DNA of 64,000 nt from contig JAZKBD010000065.1 of assembly GCA_040388785.1 (NCBI GenBank), positions 1 through 64,000 on the forward strand. Direction: 5' to 3'. The notes under the pieces are model-generated. The model was not told the DNA's origin and searched no databases. It was given only the letters and a program-made list of their open reading frames with translations. This document shows positions 17,142 through 26,219 of this stretch, one piece after another. The number at the start of each line of letters is the position of its first letter. The first letter of the stretch is position 1. The DNA comes from 66-474 sp040388785 (GTDB lineage: Bacteria > Pseudomonadota > Gammaproteobacteria > Xanthomonadales > Rhodanobacteraceae). Position numbers and translations under genes: made by a program.

Positions 17142-18914
17142 ATGCTGAGTGAATTGAGCAAACGGTGGCGTTTCGCGGCGTGGGCCTTGTTGTTTGCGCC
17201 TTTGCTGGCAGGCGCGGCGGTACCCGCGGAGACGACAGCCGCGGATCGGGCATTCTCGAAGCTGGCCGACCAATACTTCGATACGTTCTACCTGCCGACC
17301 AATCCCTCCGCGGCGACCAGCTATGGCGTCCACCTCTACGACGGCAAGCTCGAGGATTATTCGAGCGCGGGGTTTGCGTCCGAAGTGAAAGCATTGAAGG
17401 GCTGGGAAGGTCGCGTCGCCGCGATCGATCCCGGATCGCTCAGCCTGTTCGTGCGCGGCGACCGTGACCTGGTGTTGAACAACATCCGCAGTTCACTGTT
17501 GACGTTGCAGGCGATCCGGCCTTGGGAAAAGAATCCGGATTTCTATTCCAGCGGCATCACGTCCAGTGCGTTCACGCTGATGGAGCGCAAGTTCGCACCG
17601 CCGGAAACGCGCCTGCGCGATTTGATTTCGCGCGAAAAACAGATGCCGGCGGCGCTGCTTGCTGCGCGCGCGAACCTCAAGAATCCGCCGAAGATCTATA
17701 CCGAGATTGCGCTGGAGCAGTTGCCGGGCCTGATCGAGTTCTTCCGGCACGACGTGCCGTCGGCTTTCGGGGACGTCAGCGACGCCGCGCTGAAGAAGCA
17801 ATTCGCGACGTCGAACGGGGCCGTGACCAAGGCCTTGGACGATTACCAGACGTGGCTGAAGAACGACGTGTTGCCGAAATCCCGCGGCGACTTCCGGATC
17901 GGCGCGAAGACCTTCAGTGAAAAACTGAAATACGACGAGATGGTCGACCTGCCGCTGGACAAGCTGATCGCGCTCGACGAAGCCAACATGAAGGCGAACC
18001 AGGCTGCATTCGCGAAAGTGGCCAAGGAACTCGACCCGAACAAGACGCCGCGCGAAGTGCTGGCGGAACTTGCCGCCGATCATCCGCAGCCCGACAAGCT
18101 GCTCGACACGTTCCGTGCCACGTTCGACACTTTGATCGGCTTCATCGACAGCCATCACATCATCACGATTCCGTCCACGGTGCGCCCGACGCTGGAAGAA
18201 ACGCCGCCGTTCATGCGCGCGACGACGTTCGCATCGATGGACACGCCCGGACCATACGAAACGAAGGCGACCACCGCATACTTCAACGTCACGCTGCCGG
18301 AAAAGGATTGGCCGAAGCAGCGCACCGACGAGTTCATGGCGCAATTCAGCTATCCGGTGATCACCAGCGTCGCGACGCACGAGGCGTATCCCGGCCATTA
18401 CATCCAGTTCCTGTGGATGCACAAGGTGAATGACCGCGTGCGCAAGCTGCTCGGGTCAGCCACCAACGCGGAAGGCTGGGCGCATTACTGCGAGCAGATG
18501 ATGCTGGACGAAGGCTTGGCGCAGTACGAATTTCCGAAGGACCGCCGCCAGCAGTTGCTGCTGAGACTCGGCCAGTTGCAGGATGCGCTGCTGCGCAACG
18601 CGCGCTTTATAGTCGGCATCAAGCTGCACACGGGGCAGATGACGCTGGACCAGGCCAGGCAATTCTTCGTGGACGAGGGTTACCAGTCGCCGGCGGTGGG
18701 CGAAGTGGAAACCAAGCGCGGTACTTCCGATCCGACGTACCTGTATTACACGCTCGGCAAGCTCGAGATCCTGAAGCTGCGCGCCGACGTCGAGAAAAAG
18801 GAAGGCAAGGATTTCAATCTCGAGCAATTCCACGACGCCTTCATGCAGCACGGCTTCGCGCCGATCGCGATCGTGCGCCGCGAGATGCTGCACGACGATT
18901 CGCCGGTGTTGTAA
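17142..18914 (+). CDS. DUF885 family exported protein
   Basis: A 590 aa protein with a signal peptide (cleavage near LAGAA). The body matches DUF885 and includes the conserved region TSVATHEAYPGHYIQFLWMH, whose HExxxxGH pattern suggests a metallopeptidase-like zinc site, a downstream EGWAHYCEQMMLDEG, and the C-terminal GTSDPTYLYYTLGKLEILKLR. Exported DUF885 proteins are thought to be peptidases, but no substrate is established. The ATG at 17142 has GGGGAGG six bases upstream; a GTG at 17127 is a weaker alternative. Confidence 0.85.
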   Translation: MLSELSKRWRFAAWALLFAPLLAGAAVPAETTAADRAFSKLADQYFDTFYLPTNPSAATSYGVHLYDGKLEDYSSAGFASEVKALKGWEGRVAAIDPGSLSLFVRGDRDLVLNNIRSSLLTLQAIRPWEKNPDFYSSGITSSAFTLMERKFAPPETRLRDLISREKQMPAALLAARANLKNPPKIYTEIALEQLPGLIEFFRHDVPSAFGDVSDAALKKQFATSNGAVTKALDDYQTWLKNDVLPKSRGDFRIGAKTFSEKLKYDEMVDLPLDKLIALDEANMKANQAAFAKVAKELDPNKTPREVLAELAADHPQPDKLLDTFRATFDTLIGFIDSHHIITIPSTVRPTLEETPPFMRATTFASMDTPGPYETKATTAYFNVTLPEKDWPKQRTDEFMAQFSYPVITSVATHEAYPGHYIQFLWMHKVNDRVRKLLGSATNAEGWAHYCEQMMLDEGLAQYEFPKDRRQQLLLRLGQLQDALLRNARFIVGIKLHTGQMTLDQARQFFVDEGYQSPAVGEVETKRGTSDPTYLYYTLGKLEILKLRADVEKKEGKDFNLEQFHDAFMQHGFAPIAIVRREMLHDDSPVL

Positions 18915-18935
18915 ACCCAAGCTGCTGCGCCGCGT

Positions 18936-20027
18936 TCAATGCGCGGCACGGTAGGCTTCGCGCAGCAATTCGTGGAAGTGATGCACGCCGTTTTCGCGCC
19001 TGGGATTCAGCCGGCCCGCGCGATAGGAGCCGGATTCGAGGCCGCGCTGCACGGTTTCGCACATGTCCACGTCCTGGCGCTGCACGAGGTCGCTGAAGGC
19101 GTGGTCGCTGGCGTGGCGTGACCCGATGTCGGGCGTGTCCGGCGGATAGAAATAGTCGAACGTCACGCGGCATCGCCCCGGCGCCAGCGGAATCACGCGA
19201 TTCGTCTGCATCCGGTCGGGCAGCACGTTGAGCAGCGTGTTGGGCCACACGAACCAGTACAGCGCCTCGCCGTCGCCGTAAAGCGCGGCATCGCTTGCGA
19301 GCGGACTGTGCTGCAGTGAATGCCAGCGCGCCGTTTCGACCACGTAGTCGCGGTAATCCAGCATCCGGTTCAATTCCGGATGGATGTGCGGCACGTGATA
19401 GCCCTCGAGGTAATTGTCGATGTAGGTCTTCCAGTCGCAGGCGATGTCATAGGCGTAATGACGATGGAAGACGTAGCGGTCGAGGGGTCGTTCGCCGAGT
19501 CTCGCATCGACGCCCCCCATCACGTCTGCAAATGGCACGACGGGATCGAGCGCGGCGAACACCAGGCCGCGCCATTCGGCCATGTGCGCTTGCGGCAACC
19601 GCACCGAGGCCGCGTCGAAATCGCAGGCATCCTCCATTTCGGTTGCGCTGAGCAGGCGTCCGTCCAGCGCGTAACTCCAGCCGTGGTAGTGGCAGCGCAG
19701 GCGTTTGGCGCCGCGGCCGTCATAGGTCGCCAATGGCCCGGCACGATGACGGCAGACATTGTGCAGCGCGCGCAGTGCGCCATCGTCACCGCGCACCATC
19801 AGCAGCGGCACGCCCGCAATGTCTGCGACCACGTGATCGCCCGCCGCGGTCAGCTGATCGGCGCGCGCCAGCCACTGCCAGCCATGCGCAAACACGGCCC
19901 GACGATCGCGTTCGACGCTTTCGGCGCCGACATAGAAATGCGCGGGCAGCGCGGATGCGTGTTCCAGCCTTTGCGGCGCGATGTCAGGATCGTCGATGGG
20001 AACGGGTTGCTTCATTTCGTCTCGCAT
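18936..20027 (-). CDS. Rieske non-haem iron oxygenase, alpha subunit
   Basis: About 363 aa. The Rieske 2Fe-2S site reads CRHRAG ... CHYHGW. The catalytic domain carries the mononuclear iron site NYLEGYHVPHIHPEL (two His) with the bridging Asp in the preceding helix and a later Asp carboxylate. The N-terminal ALPAHFYVGAESVERDRRAVF resembles choline monooxygenase-like and related ring-hydroxylating enzymes. No reductase or ferredoxin gene is adjacent. The gene is divergent from egtB with a gap of about 100 bases. Starts at 20027 (ATG) and 20015 (ATG) are both possible. The substrate is unknown. Confidence 0.82.
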   Translation of the reverse strand: MRDEMKQPVPIDDPDIAPQRLEHASALPAHFYVGAESVERDRRAVFAHGWQWLARADQLTAAGDHVVADIAGVPLLMVRGDDGALRALHNVCRHRAGPLATYDGRGAKRLRCHYHGWSYALDGRLLSATEMEDACDFDAASVRLPQAHMAEWRGLVFAALDPVVPFADVMGGVDARLGERPLDRYVFHRHYAYDIACDWKTYIDNYLEGYHVPHIHPELNRMLDYRDYVVETARWHSLQHSPLASDAALYGDGEALYWFVWPNTLLNVLPDRMQTNRVIPLAPGRCRVTFDYFYPPDTPDIGSRHASDHAFSDLVQRQDVDMCETVQRGLESGSYRAGRLNPRRENGVHHFHELLREAYRAAH

Positions 20028-20128
20028 TGCGGCATGAACCGTCACACGGGCTGAACGGATGGACTGTTCCAATTAAGGCTTGCGCGCGTAGGGTAGCCGA
20101 CACCGCGCCCCATCGAGGTGATCCTCGC

Positions 20129-21400
20129 ATGTCCGCACAGCCCAGGCCGGATGACTATCGCCACGAATCCGGGGACATCGGTTCGAATTACCGGCGCGTG
20201 CGCGGCGCGACGCAGGCGCTGTGCGCCACGCTGGCGCCCGAGGACACGGTCGCACAATCGATGCCGGACGCAAGCCCCGCGAAATGGCATCTCGCGCACA
20301 CGACATGGTTTTTCGAAACATTCCTGCTGGCGCATTTCGAACCGCGTTATCGGCGTTTTCGCGATGGCTGGGATTTCCTGTTCAATTCCTACTACCAAAG
20401 CGTCGGGCCGATGCATGCGCGGCCCCGACGCGGGCTGTTGACCCGGCCGACGCTGGACGAAGTGGTTGCCTGGCGCGCCTACGTCGACGACGCGATGCTC
20501 GAGTTGCTGCGTCGCCGCGGCGACGATCGTGACGTGATGGCGCGCGTCATCCTCGGGCTCAATCACGAACAGCAGCACCAGGAACTCTTGCTGACGGACA
20601 TCCTGCACCTGTTCTCGTTGAATCCGCTGCAGCCGGTGTATCGCGAGGCGCCGCCGACTCCGAGGCTGGAAACCGTGCCGCTGCACTTCATCGCCGGACA
20701 ACACGGCATCGTCGAGATCGGCCATGCCGGAGAAGGGTTCGCCTACGACAACGAGTCGCCGCGGCATCGCGCGTTGCTGCATCCGCATGCGATCGCCAAT
20801 CGCTGCGCGACCAATGCCGAATTCCGCGAATTCATCGACGATGGCGGCTACCGCGATCCCGCGCTGTGGCTGTCGGAAGGCTGGGATCTCGTCCGGCACG
20901 AAGGCTGGTCGCATCCGCTCTACTGGGACGATGCGCTGGAAACGAGCTTCGGTTTGGGCGGACGCCAGGCGCTCGATCCGGCCGCTCCGGTCTGCCACGT
21001 GGGTTTTTTCGAAGCAGACGCCTTCGCGCGTTGGGCGGGCGCGCGCTTGCCGACGGAGTTCGAATGGGAAGCGATGGCGCACGATATTCCCATCGAGGGC
21101 AATTTCGTCGATTCCGGCGCGTTGCGTCCCTGGCCCGCACACGGGGATCGCGCGCGTCCGCTGCAGATGTTCGGCGACGTGTGGGAATGCACGTCCAGTC
21201 CTTACGTCGGCTATCCGGGATATCGGCCTGCATCCGGTGCGCTCGGCGAATACAACGGCAAGTTCATGTGCGGGCAATGGGTGCTGCGCGGCGGTTCGTG
21301 CGCGACGCCGGCCGGACACGTGCGCGCGAGCTACCGCAATTTCTTCTATCCGGCGGCGCGCTGGCAGTTCAGCGGCATCCGCCTGGCGAGGGACGCATGA
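20129..21400 (+). CDS. egtB: Ergothioneine biosynthesis sulfoxide synthase EgtB
   Basis: A 423 aa non-haem iron enzyme that joins a sulfur donor to hercynine in the oxygen-dependent step of ergothioneine synthesis. An N-terminal DinB-like bundle (residues ~15-165) carries iron-ligand histidines in KWHLAHTTWF and NHEQQHQE. The C-terminal half is an FGE-sulfatase domain (LPTEFEWEAMA, GDVWECTSSPY, LRGGSCATP, RASYRNFFYP). No egtA or egtC is nearby, which suggests the branch that uses cysteine directly; that is inference. The stop overlaps the egtD start (ATGA). Confidence 0.93.
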   Translation: MSAQPRPDDYRHESGDIGSNYRRVRGATQALCATLAPEDTVAQSMPDASPAKWHLAHTTWFFETFLLAHFEPRYRRFRDGWDFLFNSYYQSVGPMHARPRRGLLTRPTLDEVVAWRAYVDDAMLELLRRRGDDRDVMARVILGLNHEQQHQELLLTDILHLFSLNPLQPVYREAPPTPRLETVPLHFIAGQHGIVEIGHAGEGFAYDNESPRHRALLHPHAIANRCATNAEFREFIDDGGYRDPALWLSEGWDLVRHEGWSHPLYWDDALETSFGLGGRQALDPAAPVCHVGFFEADAFARWAGARLPTEFEWEAMAHDIPIEGNFVDSGALRPWPAHGDRARPLQMFGDVWECTSSPYVGYPGYRPASGALGEYNGKFMCGQWVLRGGSCATPAGHVRASYRNFFYPAARWQFSGIRLARDA

Positions 21401-22383
21401 AATCGAATTCGCTGCGCGCGTACCGTCTGGACGACCATCAACCCGGCGAAGGTCTGTTGGCCGATGCGCTGGCCGGCCTTTCGGCATCTCCGAAAAAGTT
21501 GTCGTCGAAATACTTTTACGACGCGCGCGGTTCGGCGCTGTTCGAACGCATCTGCGAACAGCCCGAGTATTACCCGACGCGGGTCGAGCTTTCGATCATG
21601 CGCGAACACGTCGGCGCGATCGCCGCGGCGTTGGGTCCGGATGTGCGCCTGGTGGAATACGGCAGCGGCAGCGGCCTGAAGACGCGCTTGCTGCTGCGGA
21701 ACCTCGTGTCGCCGGTAGCCTACGTTCCGGTCGAAATCTCGCGCAGCGCGCTGGCGGAAAGCGTTGGCGAACTCGAACGCGAGTTCCCGCGCATCGAAAT
21801 GCTGCCCGTGTGCGCGGACTTCACCCGGCCGATCAAGCTGCCGCGTGCGGCGCGCGCGCCGCGGCAGACGGTCGTGTATTTCCCGGGTTCGACACTCGGC
21901 AATTTCGGATCGGATGACGCGCTGCGCCTGCTGCGGCAGATGCGCGACGAGGCCGGGCAGGGCGGCGGCGTGTTGGACGGCGGTGTGCTGATCGGCATCG
22001 ATCTCGTCAAGGACAAGGCTGCGTTGGAAGCCGCCTATAACGATGACGCGAACGTCACCGCGGAATTCACGCTCAACCTGCTGGTGCGGATGAACAGGGA
22101 ACTGGGTGCGGATTTCGACCTGGCCGGTTTCCGCCATCGTGCGCGCTGGCATCCGTTGGCGGAACGGATCGAAACCCACATCGTCAGCCGGCGCGGGCAG
22201 GACGTGCACCTCGACGGCCGCACCTTCCGTTTCGTGGAAGGCGAGGCGATGCTGGTCGAGTACAGTTGCAAGTACACGCTGGATGGGTTCGCCCGGTTCG
22301 CGGCGCGCGCCGGCTTGCAGGTCGCGGAAGTCTGGACCGATCCGGCCCGGCAATTCAGCGTGCACTGGCTGACCTGCGATTGA
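21397..22383 (+). CDS. egtD: L-histidine N-alpha-methyltransferase EgtD
   Basis: A 328 aa SAM-dependent enzyme that trimethylates histidine to hercynine, the substrate of EgtB. It has the family start SPKKLSSKYFYDARGSALFE, the SAM motif LVEYGSGSGLKTRLLL, the histidine-pocket region VYFPGSTLGNF, and LIGIDLVKD. It is translationally coupled to egtB by a 4-base overlap, giving a compact two-gene ergothioneine operon. Confidence 0.95.
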   Translation: MKSNSLRAYRLDDHQPGEGLLADALAGLSASPKKLSSKYFYDARGSALFERICEQPEYYPTRVELSIMREHVGAIAAALGPDVRLVEYGSGSGLKTRLLLRNLVSPVAYVPVEISRSALAESVGELEREFPRIEMLPVCADFTRPIKLPRAARAPRQTVVYFPGSTLGNFGSDDALRLLRQMRDEAGQGGGVLDGGVLIGIDLVKDKAALEAAYNDDANVTAEFTLNLLVRMNRELGADFDLAGFRHRARWHPLAERIETHIVSRRGQDVHLDGRTFRFVEGEAMLVEYSCKYTLDGFARFAARAGLQVAEVWTDPARQFSVHWLTCD

Positions 22384-22482
22384 GACGATTCGTCCGGCCA
22401 CAACCCACCATGTCTTTCGACACCCCCGCCGCGCGCTGATTTTGGCTACGCTTCGGAATTGAACCGTGGCGGGAGTGGGGAC

Positions 22483-25242
22483 ATGCGTTGCATGCGTTTG
22501 GGTCTGGCGTGGCTGGCGTTGGCGATGTGCGGCACGGCGCTCGCTGCCGCAAACAATCCGTATGCGCGCGCTCCGGACCAGCCGGTCGATCAGGCGTACA
22601 CCGCGAAAATCGCGAAGTACACCACCCAGGCCGATTTCAACACGTTGTTGACCGATTACCTGCCGGCATCGCAAACGGTGCCGACGCCGGAAGCGGTGCT
22701 GGGCGATGTCGCGGGCGCGCCCAACATGCTGCCGTATGCGGAAGACGTGTACCGCTATTTCCGGATGCTGGCCAAGATCACACCGCGGGTGAAGGTCTTC
22801 ACGATCGGCAAGACCGAGGAAGGCCGCGAGATGATCGCGGTGGCGATCGCCGACGAATCGCTGATGAAGGATCTGGACGCCAACAAGGCGCGGCTCGCGC
22901 AACTGGCCGATCCGCGCAAGCTCGGCATGGACGACGCCAAGGCCGCGGCGCTCATCAAGCAGTCGGTACCGGTCTACTACATCACCGGCACCATTCATTC
23001 GACCGAGACCGGCGCGCCGACGGCGCTGATGGAGCTGGGGTATCGGCTTGCGGTCGACGACGCGCCGTACATCCAGTACATCCGCTCGCACATGATCACC
23101 CTGATCACGCCGGTGGTCGAGGTGGATGGCCGCGACCGCATGGTCGACCTCTACAGGTGGCATCGCGCGCATCCGGGTGAAAACTACCCTCACCTGATTT
23201 ACTGGGGCCACTACGTCGCGCACGACAACAACCGCGACGCGATGGGCGTGACGCTGGATCTCACCAAGAACGTGTTGAACACCTATGTCGATTGGCACGC
23301 GCAGGTGTTGCACGACCTGCACGAATCGGTGCCGTTCCTGTACGACAACACGGTAGGCGACGGGCCATACAACGCATGGATCGATCCGATCCTCACCAGC
23401 GAATGGCAGCAGATCGGCTGGAACAACGTCGAGCAGTTGACCAAATTGGGTCTGCCCGGTGTGTTCACGCACGGCAATTTCGATACCTGGAGTCCGGGCT
23501 ATCTGATGTTCATCGCGGCGATGCACAACGGCATCAGCCGGCTCTACGAGACTTTCGGCAACGGCGGCGCCGATACCGAAGAGCGCATCCTCGATCCCGA
23601 CGACTACGCGCGCACCTGGTACAAACCCAATCCGCCGCTGCCCAGGGTGTTGTGGTCGCAGCGCGACAACAACAACTACGAACAGTCCGGCTTATTGACG
23701 GGGCTTTATTACTTCGCGCAGAACGGCCAGCATTTCCTCGATAATTTCTGGCAGAAATCGAAACGCTCGATCGAGAAACCCCGGTTGGCCGGTCCGGCCG
23801 CCTACGTGCTCACCGGCAGCGAGAAAGACAAGGGCGCGCAGATGCATCTGCTGCACGCGTTGCACCTGCAGCATGTCGAGATCAGCCGCGCGGGTGCGCC
23901 GTTCACCGTCGAAGTCGCGGACGACACGGAGAGCAGCGACGACGGCAAGTCGAAGGACAAGACCACCGATTCCAACGTGCCACCCAAAGTCGCAACGACC
24001 AGGCACACTTTCCCGGCGGGAAGCTGGATCATCCGCATGGACCAGCCGTATTCGCGCATCGCCGACACCTTACTGGATCGCCAGTACTGGTCGCCCGACG
24101 ATCCGCAGAAGCATCCGTACGACGATACCGGCTGGTCGTTCGGCGATTTGTTCGGCGTGGACGTCGCGCGCGTCCTCGACACGTCCGTCCTGAAGGTGTC
24201 GATGCAGGAAGTGCAGGGCGATTTCGACCAGCCGGGCCTCTCGCTGCCGTCGTTGGGCGTGACGGGCCGCGTGCCGCGCATCGCGCTGATGCACACCTGG
24301 CTTTCGACCCAGACGGAAGGCTGGTGGCGGATGGCGCTGGACAAGCTGCACGTGCCGTACACCTACATCAGCACGCAGGATGTTTCGCGCGAGCCGAACC
24401 TGCGCAGCAAGTACGACGTGATCCTGTTCGGCCCGGTCGGTTACGCCAACACCAAGTTGATCGTCGATGGCCTGCCGATGTACGGCAATCCGATGCCGTG
24501 GCAGAAAACCGGACTCACGCCCAACCTCGGGCGCATCGATTCGACACCGGACATTCGTCCGGGCCTGGGTGAAACGGGTGTCGCGAACCTGAAACGGTTC
24601 GTGGCCGAAGGCGGGTTGCTGATCACCTCGGAAGACACCGCGCGTTTCGCCATCGACGTTGGACTTGCGCCGGGCGTTTCGGAAAACAAGGCCGGGGATC
24701 TGCGCGTGGTCGGCAGCGTGCTGCGCGCGAATCTGGTGGACAAGGACAGTCCGATCGCGGCCGGCTACGACAGCTCCTTCGCGCTCTACAGTTCCGGCGG
24801 CATGTCCTTCAATGTCGCCGACCAGACCATCGGCAACCGCGGGCTGGTGACGGCCAAGGACTACTCGCGCCCGACCGGCCGCGGCGGCCCCGATGATGCC
24901 GACGTGCCGGAAGGCCGCCCGTACCAGGCGCCGCCGGAATTGCCCGACGTGAAACCGTGGCAGGCCGTCCCATTGAATGCCGAGCAGGCGCGCAACAATC
25001 CATTCGTGATTCCGAAGAGCGATCGGCCGGCCGTGATCGCGCGCTGGGCCAACGCGGACGACCTGCTGATTTCGGGCCTGCTGGAAAACGGCGGCGCGAT
25101 GGGCGGACACGCCGTGGTGGTCGACGCGCGCTACGGCAAAGGGCACGTGCTGCTGTTCGCCAACAACCCGATCTGGCGCGGTGAAACCATCGGCAGCTAT
25201 CGAATGTTTTTCAATGCGGTGACGCATTACGATGGATTGTGA
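22483..25242 (+). CDS. Exported M14 zinc carboxypeptidase-like protein with C-terminal GATase-like domain
   Basis: A 919 aa exported protein (signal peptide MRLGLAWLALAMCGTALAAA). The N-terminal half is an M14 peptidase domain with the zinc motif HSTE in TGTIHSTETGAPTALMELG, a conserved RDGMV-like block (EVDGRDRMV) and a downstream His region LHDLHESVPF. From about residue 600 a Rossmann-like domain starts PRIALMHTWLSTQTEGWW and includes YDVILFGP and LKRFVAEGGLLITSE, resembling the glutamine-amidotransferase-like folds fused to M14 peptidases. Similar large exported M14 proteins occur in xanthomonads and probably degrade peptides. ATG 22483 follows GGGAGTGGGGAC. Confidence 0.82.
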   Translation: MRCMRLGLAWLALAMCGTALAAANNPYARAPDQPVDQAYTAKIAKYTTQADFNTLLTDYLPASQTVPTPEAVLGDVAGAPNMLPYAEDVYRYFRMLAKITPRVKVFTIGKTEEGREMIAVAIADESLMKDLDANKARLAQLADPRKLGMDDAKAAALIKQSVPVYYITGTIHSTETGAPTALMELGYRLAVDDAPYIQYIRSHMITLITPVVEVDGRDRMVDLYRWHRAHPGENYPHLIYWGHYVAHDNNRDAMGVTLDLTKNVLNTYVDWHAQVLHDLHESVPFLYDNTVGDGPYNAWIDPILTSEWQQIGWNNVEQLTKLGLPGVFTHGNFDTWSPGYLMFIAAMHNGISRLYETFGNGGADTEERILDPDDYARTWYKPNPPLPRVLWSQRDNNNYEQSGLLTGLYYFAQNGQHFLDNFWQKSKRSIEKPRLAGPAAYVLTGSEKDKGAQMHLLHALHLQHVEISRAGAPFTVEVADDTESSDDGKSKDKTTDSNVPPKVATTRHTFPAGSWIIRMDQPYSRIADTLLDRQYWSPDDPQKHPYDDTGWSFGDLFGVDVARVLDTSVLKVSMQEVQGDFDQPGLSLPSLGVTGRVPRIALMHTWLSTQTEGWWRMALDKLHVPYTYISTQDVSREPNLRSKYDVILFGPVGYANTKLIVDGLPMYGNPMPWQKTGLTPNLGRIDSTPDIRPGLGETGVANLKRFVAEGGLLITSEDTARFAIDVGLAPGVSENKAGDLRVVGSVLRANLVDKDSPIAAGYDSSFALYSSGGMSFNVADQTIGNRGLVTAKDYSRPTGRGGPDDADVPEGRPYQAPPELPDVKPWQAVPLNAEQARNNPFVIPKSDRPAVIARWANADDLLISGLLENGGAMGGHAVVVDARYGKGHVLLFANNPIWRGETIGSYRMFFNAVTHYDGL

Positions 25243-25260
25243 TCAATCGGAGAATCGATC

Positions 25261-25545
25261 TTGGAACCACGCCGCTGGCTGCCGTATCGAAACCTGCAAA
25301 CCCGCCACCTCGGACTCGCGCTCGCCACCGCGCGGGTGATCGCGTGGATCGGCATCCTGCTGATCGCCGCCAGCGTCGCCTACGGAATCACCGCCGCGGT
25401 TTCGCACGCAGCCCCCGTGCCGCTGGCGCTGGGGACGGTGCTGGGGCTGATCGGTTATGGCTTGGCTGCGCTGGTTCTGAGCGGCGGGCTGGCGGCGCTG
25501 GTCGGCATCGAGGAGGCTTTGCGGCGCCGAAACGGGGTCGAATGA
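25261..25545 (+). CDS. Small two-helix membrane protein (hypothetical)
   Basis: A 94 aa protein read from a TTG start, with GGAG eight bases upstream. It has two hydrophobic helices (about residues 26-46 and 53-77) separated by a short loop and ends EEALRRRNGVE. It lies 18 bases after the M14 gene and may share its transcript. No family is recognised. Confidence 0.5.
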   Translation: MEPRRWLPYRNLQTRHLGLALATARVIAWIGILLIAASVAYGITAAVSHAAPVPLALGTVLGLIGYGLAALVLSGGLAALVGIEEALRRRNGVE

Positions 25546-25774
25546 CGCGAGCGAGTTTCGGAGGCGCTCGGCAGCCGCCGCACTGGCATTTTGGGGGACA
25601 ACTGCTGTACGATCGCGCCGCTGAGTTAGCCAAGCCATTCGGGGATGGTTTGTTTGGGGCCGGTTGCTGACCGTTCGACGATCGCATCGCTGTCTTCACT
25701 CTCGCTAGTCAGTGCTTCAAGTTGTGCATGCAAGTGCGCTGTTTTTCAACCAATCGAGTAGTAAGGAGTCAGTT

Positions 25775-25984
25775 ATGTCGGAGCGTCAGACCGGCACCGT
25801 GAAATGGTTCAACGATGCCAAGGGCTTCGGTTTCATCAGCCGCGAAAATGGTGAAGACGTGTTCGTGCATTTCCGCGCGATCGTCGGCACCGGCTTCAAG
25901 TCCCTGCAGGAAGGCCAGAAGGTGACCTTCAATGTCGTGCAGGGCCCGAAGGGCCTGCAGGCCGACCAGGTGCAGCCCGCCTGA
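25775..25984 (+). CDS. Cold-shock protein, CspA family
   Basis: A 69 aa single cold-shock domain that binds single-stranded RNA/DNA. RNP1 is KGFGFI and RNP2 is VFVHF, within GTVKWFNDAKGFGFI. AAGGAG lies six bases before the ATG. The 229 bases between the previous gene and this start leave room for the long structured leader typical of cold-induced csp mRNAs; I cannot identify the promoter. A strong terminator follows, so it is monocistronic. Confidence 0.94.
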   Translation: MSERQTGTVKWFNDAKGFGFISRENGEDVFVHFRAIVGTGFKSLQEGQKVTFNVVQGPKGLQADQVQPA

Positions 25985-26009
25985 GTCATCGTTGCCAAGG
26001 CAACACGAA

Positions 26010-26040
26010 AAACCCCGCAGCGATGCGGGGTTTTTCGTTT
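26010..26040 (+). terminator. Rho-independent terminator of the cold-shock gene
   Basis: Stem AAACCCCGCA / TGCGGGGTTT with loop GCGA (26010-26033), then TTCGTTTTTTT. The stem starts 26 bases after the csp stop. Read from the other strand it also has flanking A/T runs, so it could work in both directions. Confidence 0.9.
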
Positions 26041-26042
26041 TT

Positions 26043-26190
26043 TTGTGCGATCATCCTTGATCGCTGCCATATTGAAGTCCCACATGGCTTGTTTGGATTT
26101 CGCGACGATGAGTTCCACCACGGCCGTTACAGCCGCCATCCATGGCCAAGAGCTCCGTGGCCTGACTCTCCACAACAGCCGCTTCGTGTG
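26043..26190 (-). ncRNA. Candidate structured repeat A with GGA-loop hairpins
   Basis: Non-coding 148-base block between the csp terminator and the Mpo1-like gene. Read on the minus strand it begins with a block nearly identical to 54974-54997 (CGGCTGTTGTG, AGTCAGGCCA). It then has GGCCA...TGGCC, the near-palindrome GCCATGGATGGC, and ends in the hairpin GCGATCA-AGGA-TGATCGC (26047-26064). The ordered start and end blocks recur at 54.97-55.18 kb on the plus strand, which marks a dispersed element rather than chance. Transcription is not shown. The GGA-exposing loops resemble CsrA/RsmA binding hairpins. Confidence 0.4.
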
Positions 26191-26219
26191 AAGTCGAACA
26201 AGACAAGCGAGTGCTTGGG

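Noticed and set aside
26079..26190. Short open frame inside element A (about 36 codons from an ATG near 26083)
   Set aside because: No ribosome site and no protein-like composition. The stretch is better explained by the repeat shared with the 55-kb locus.
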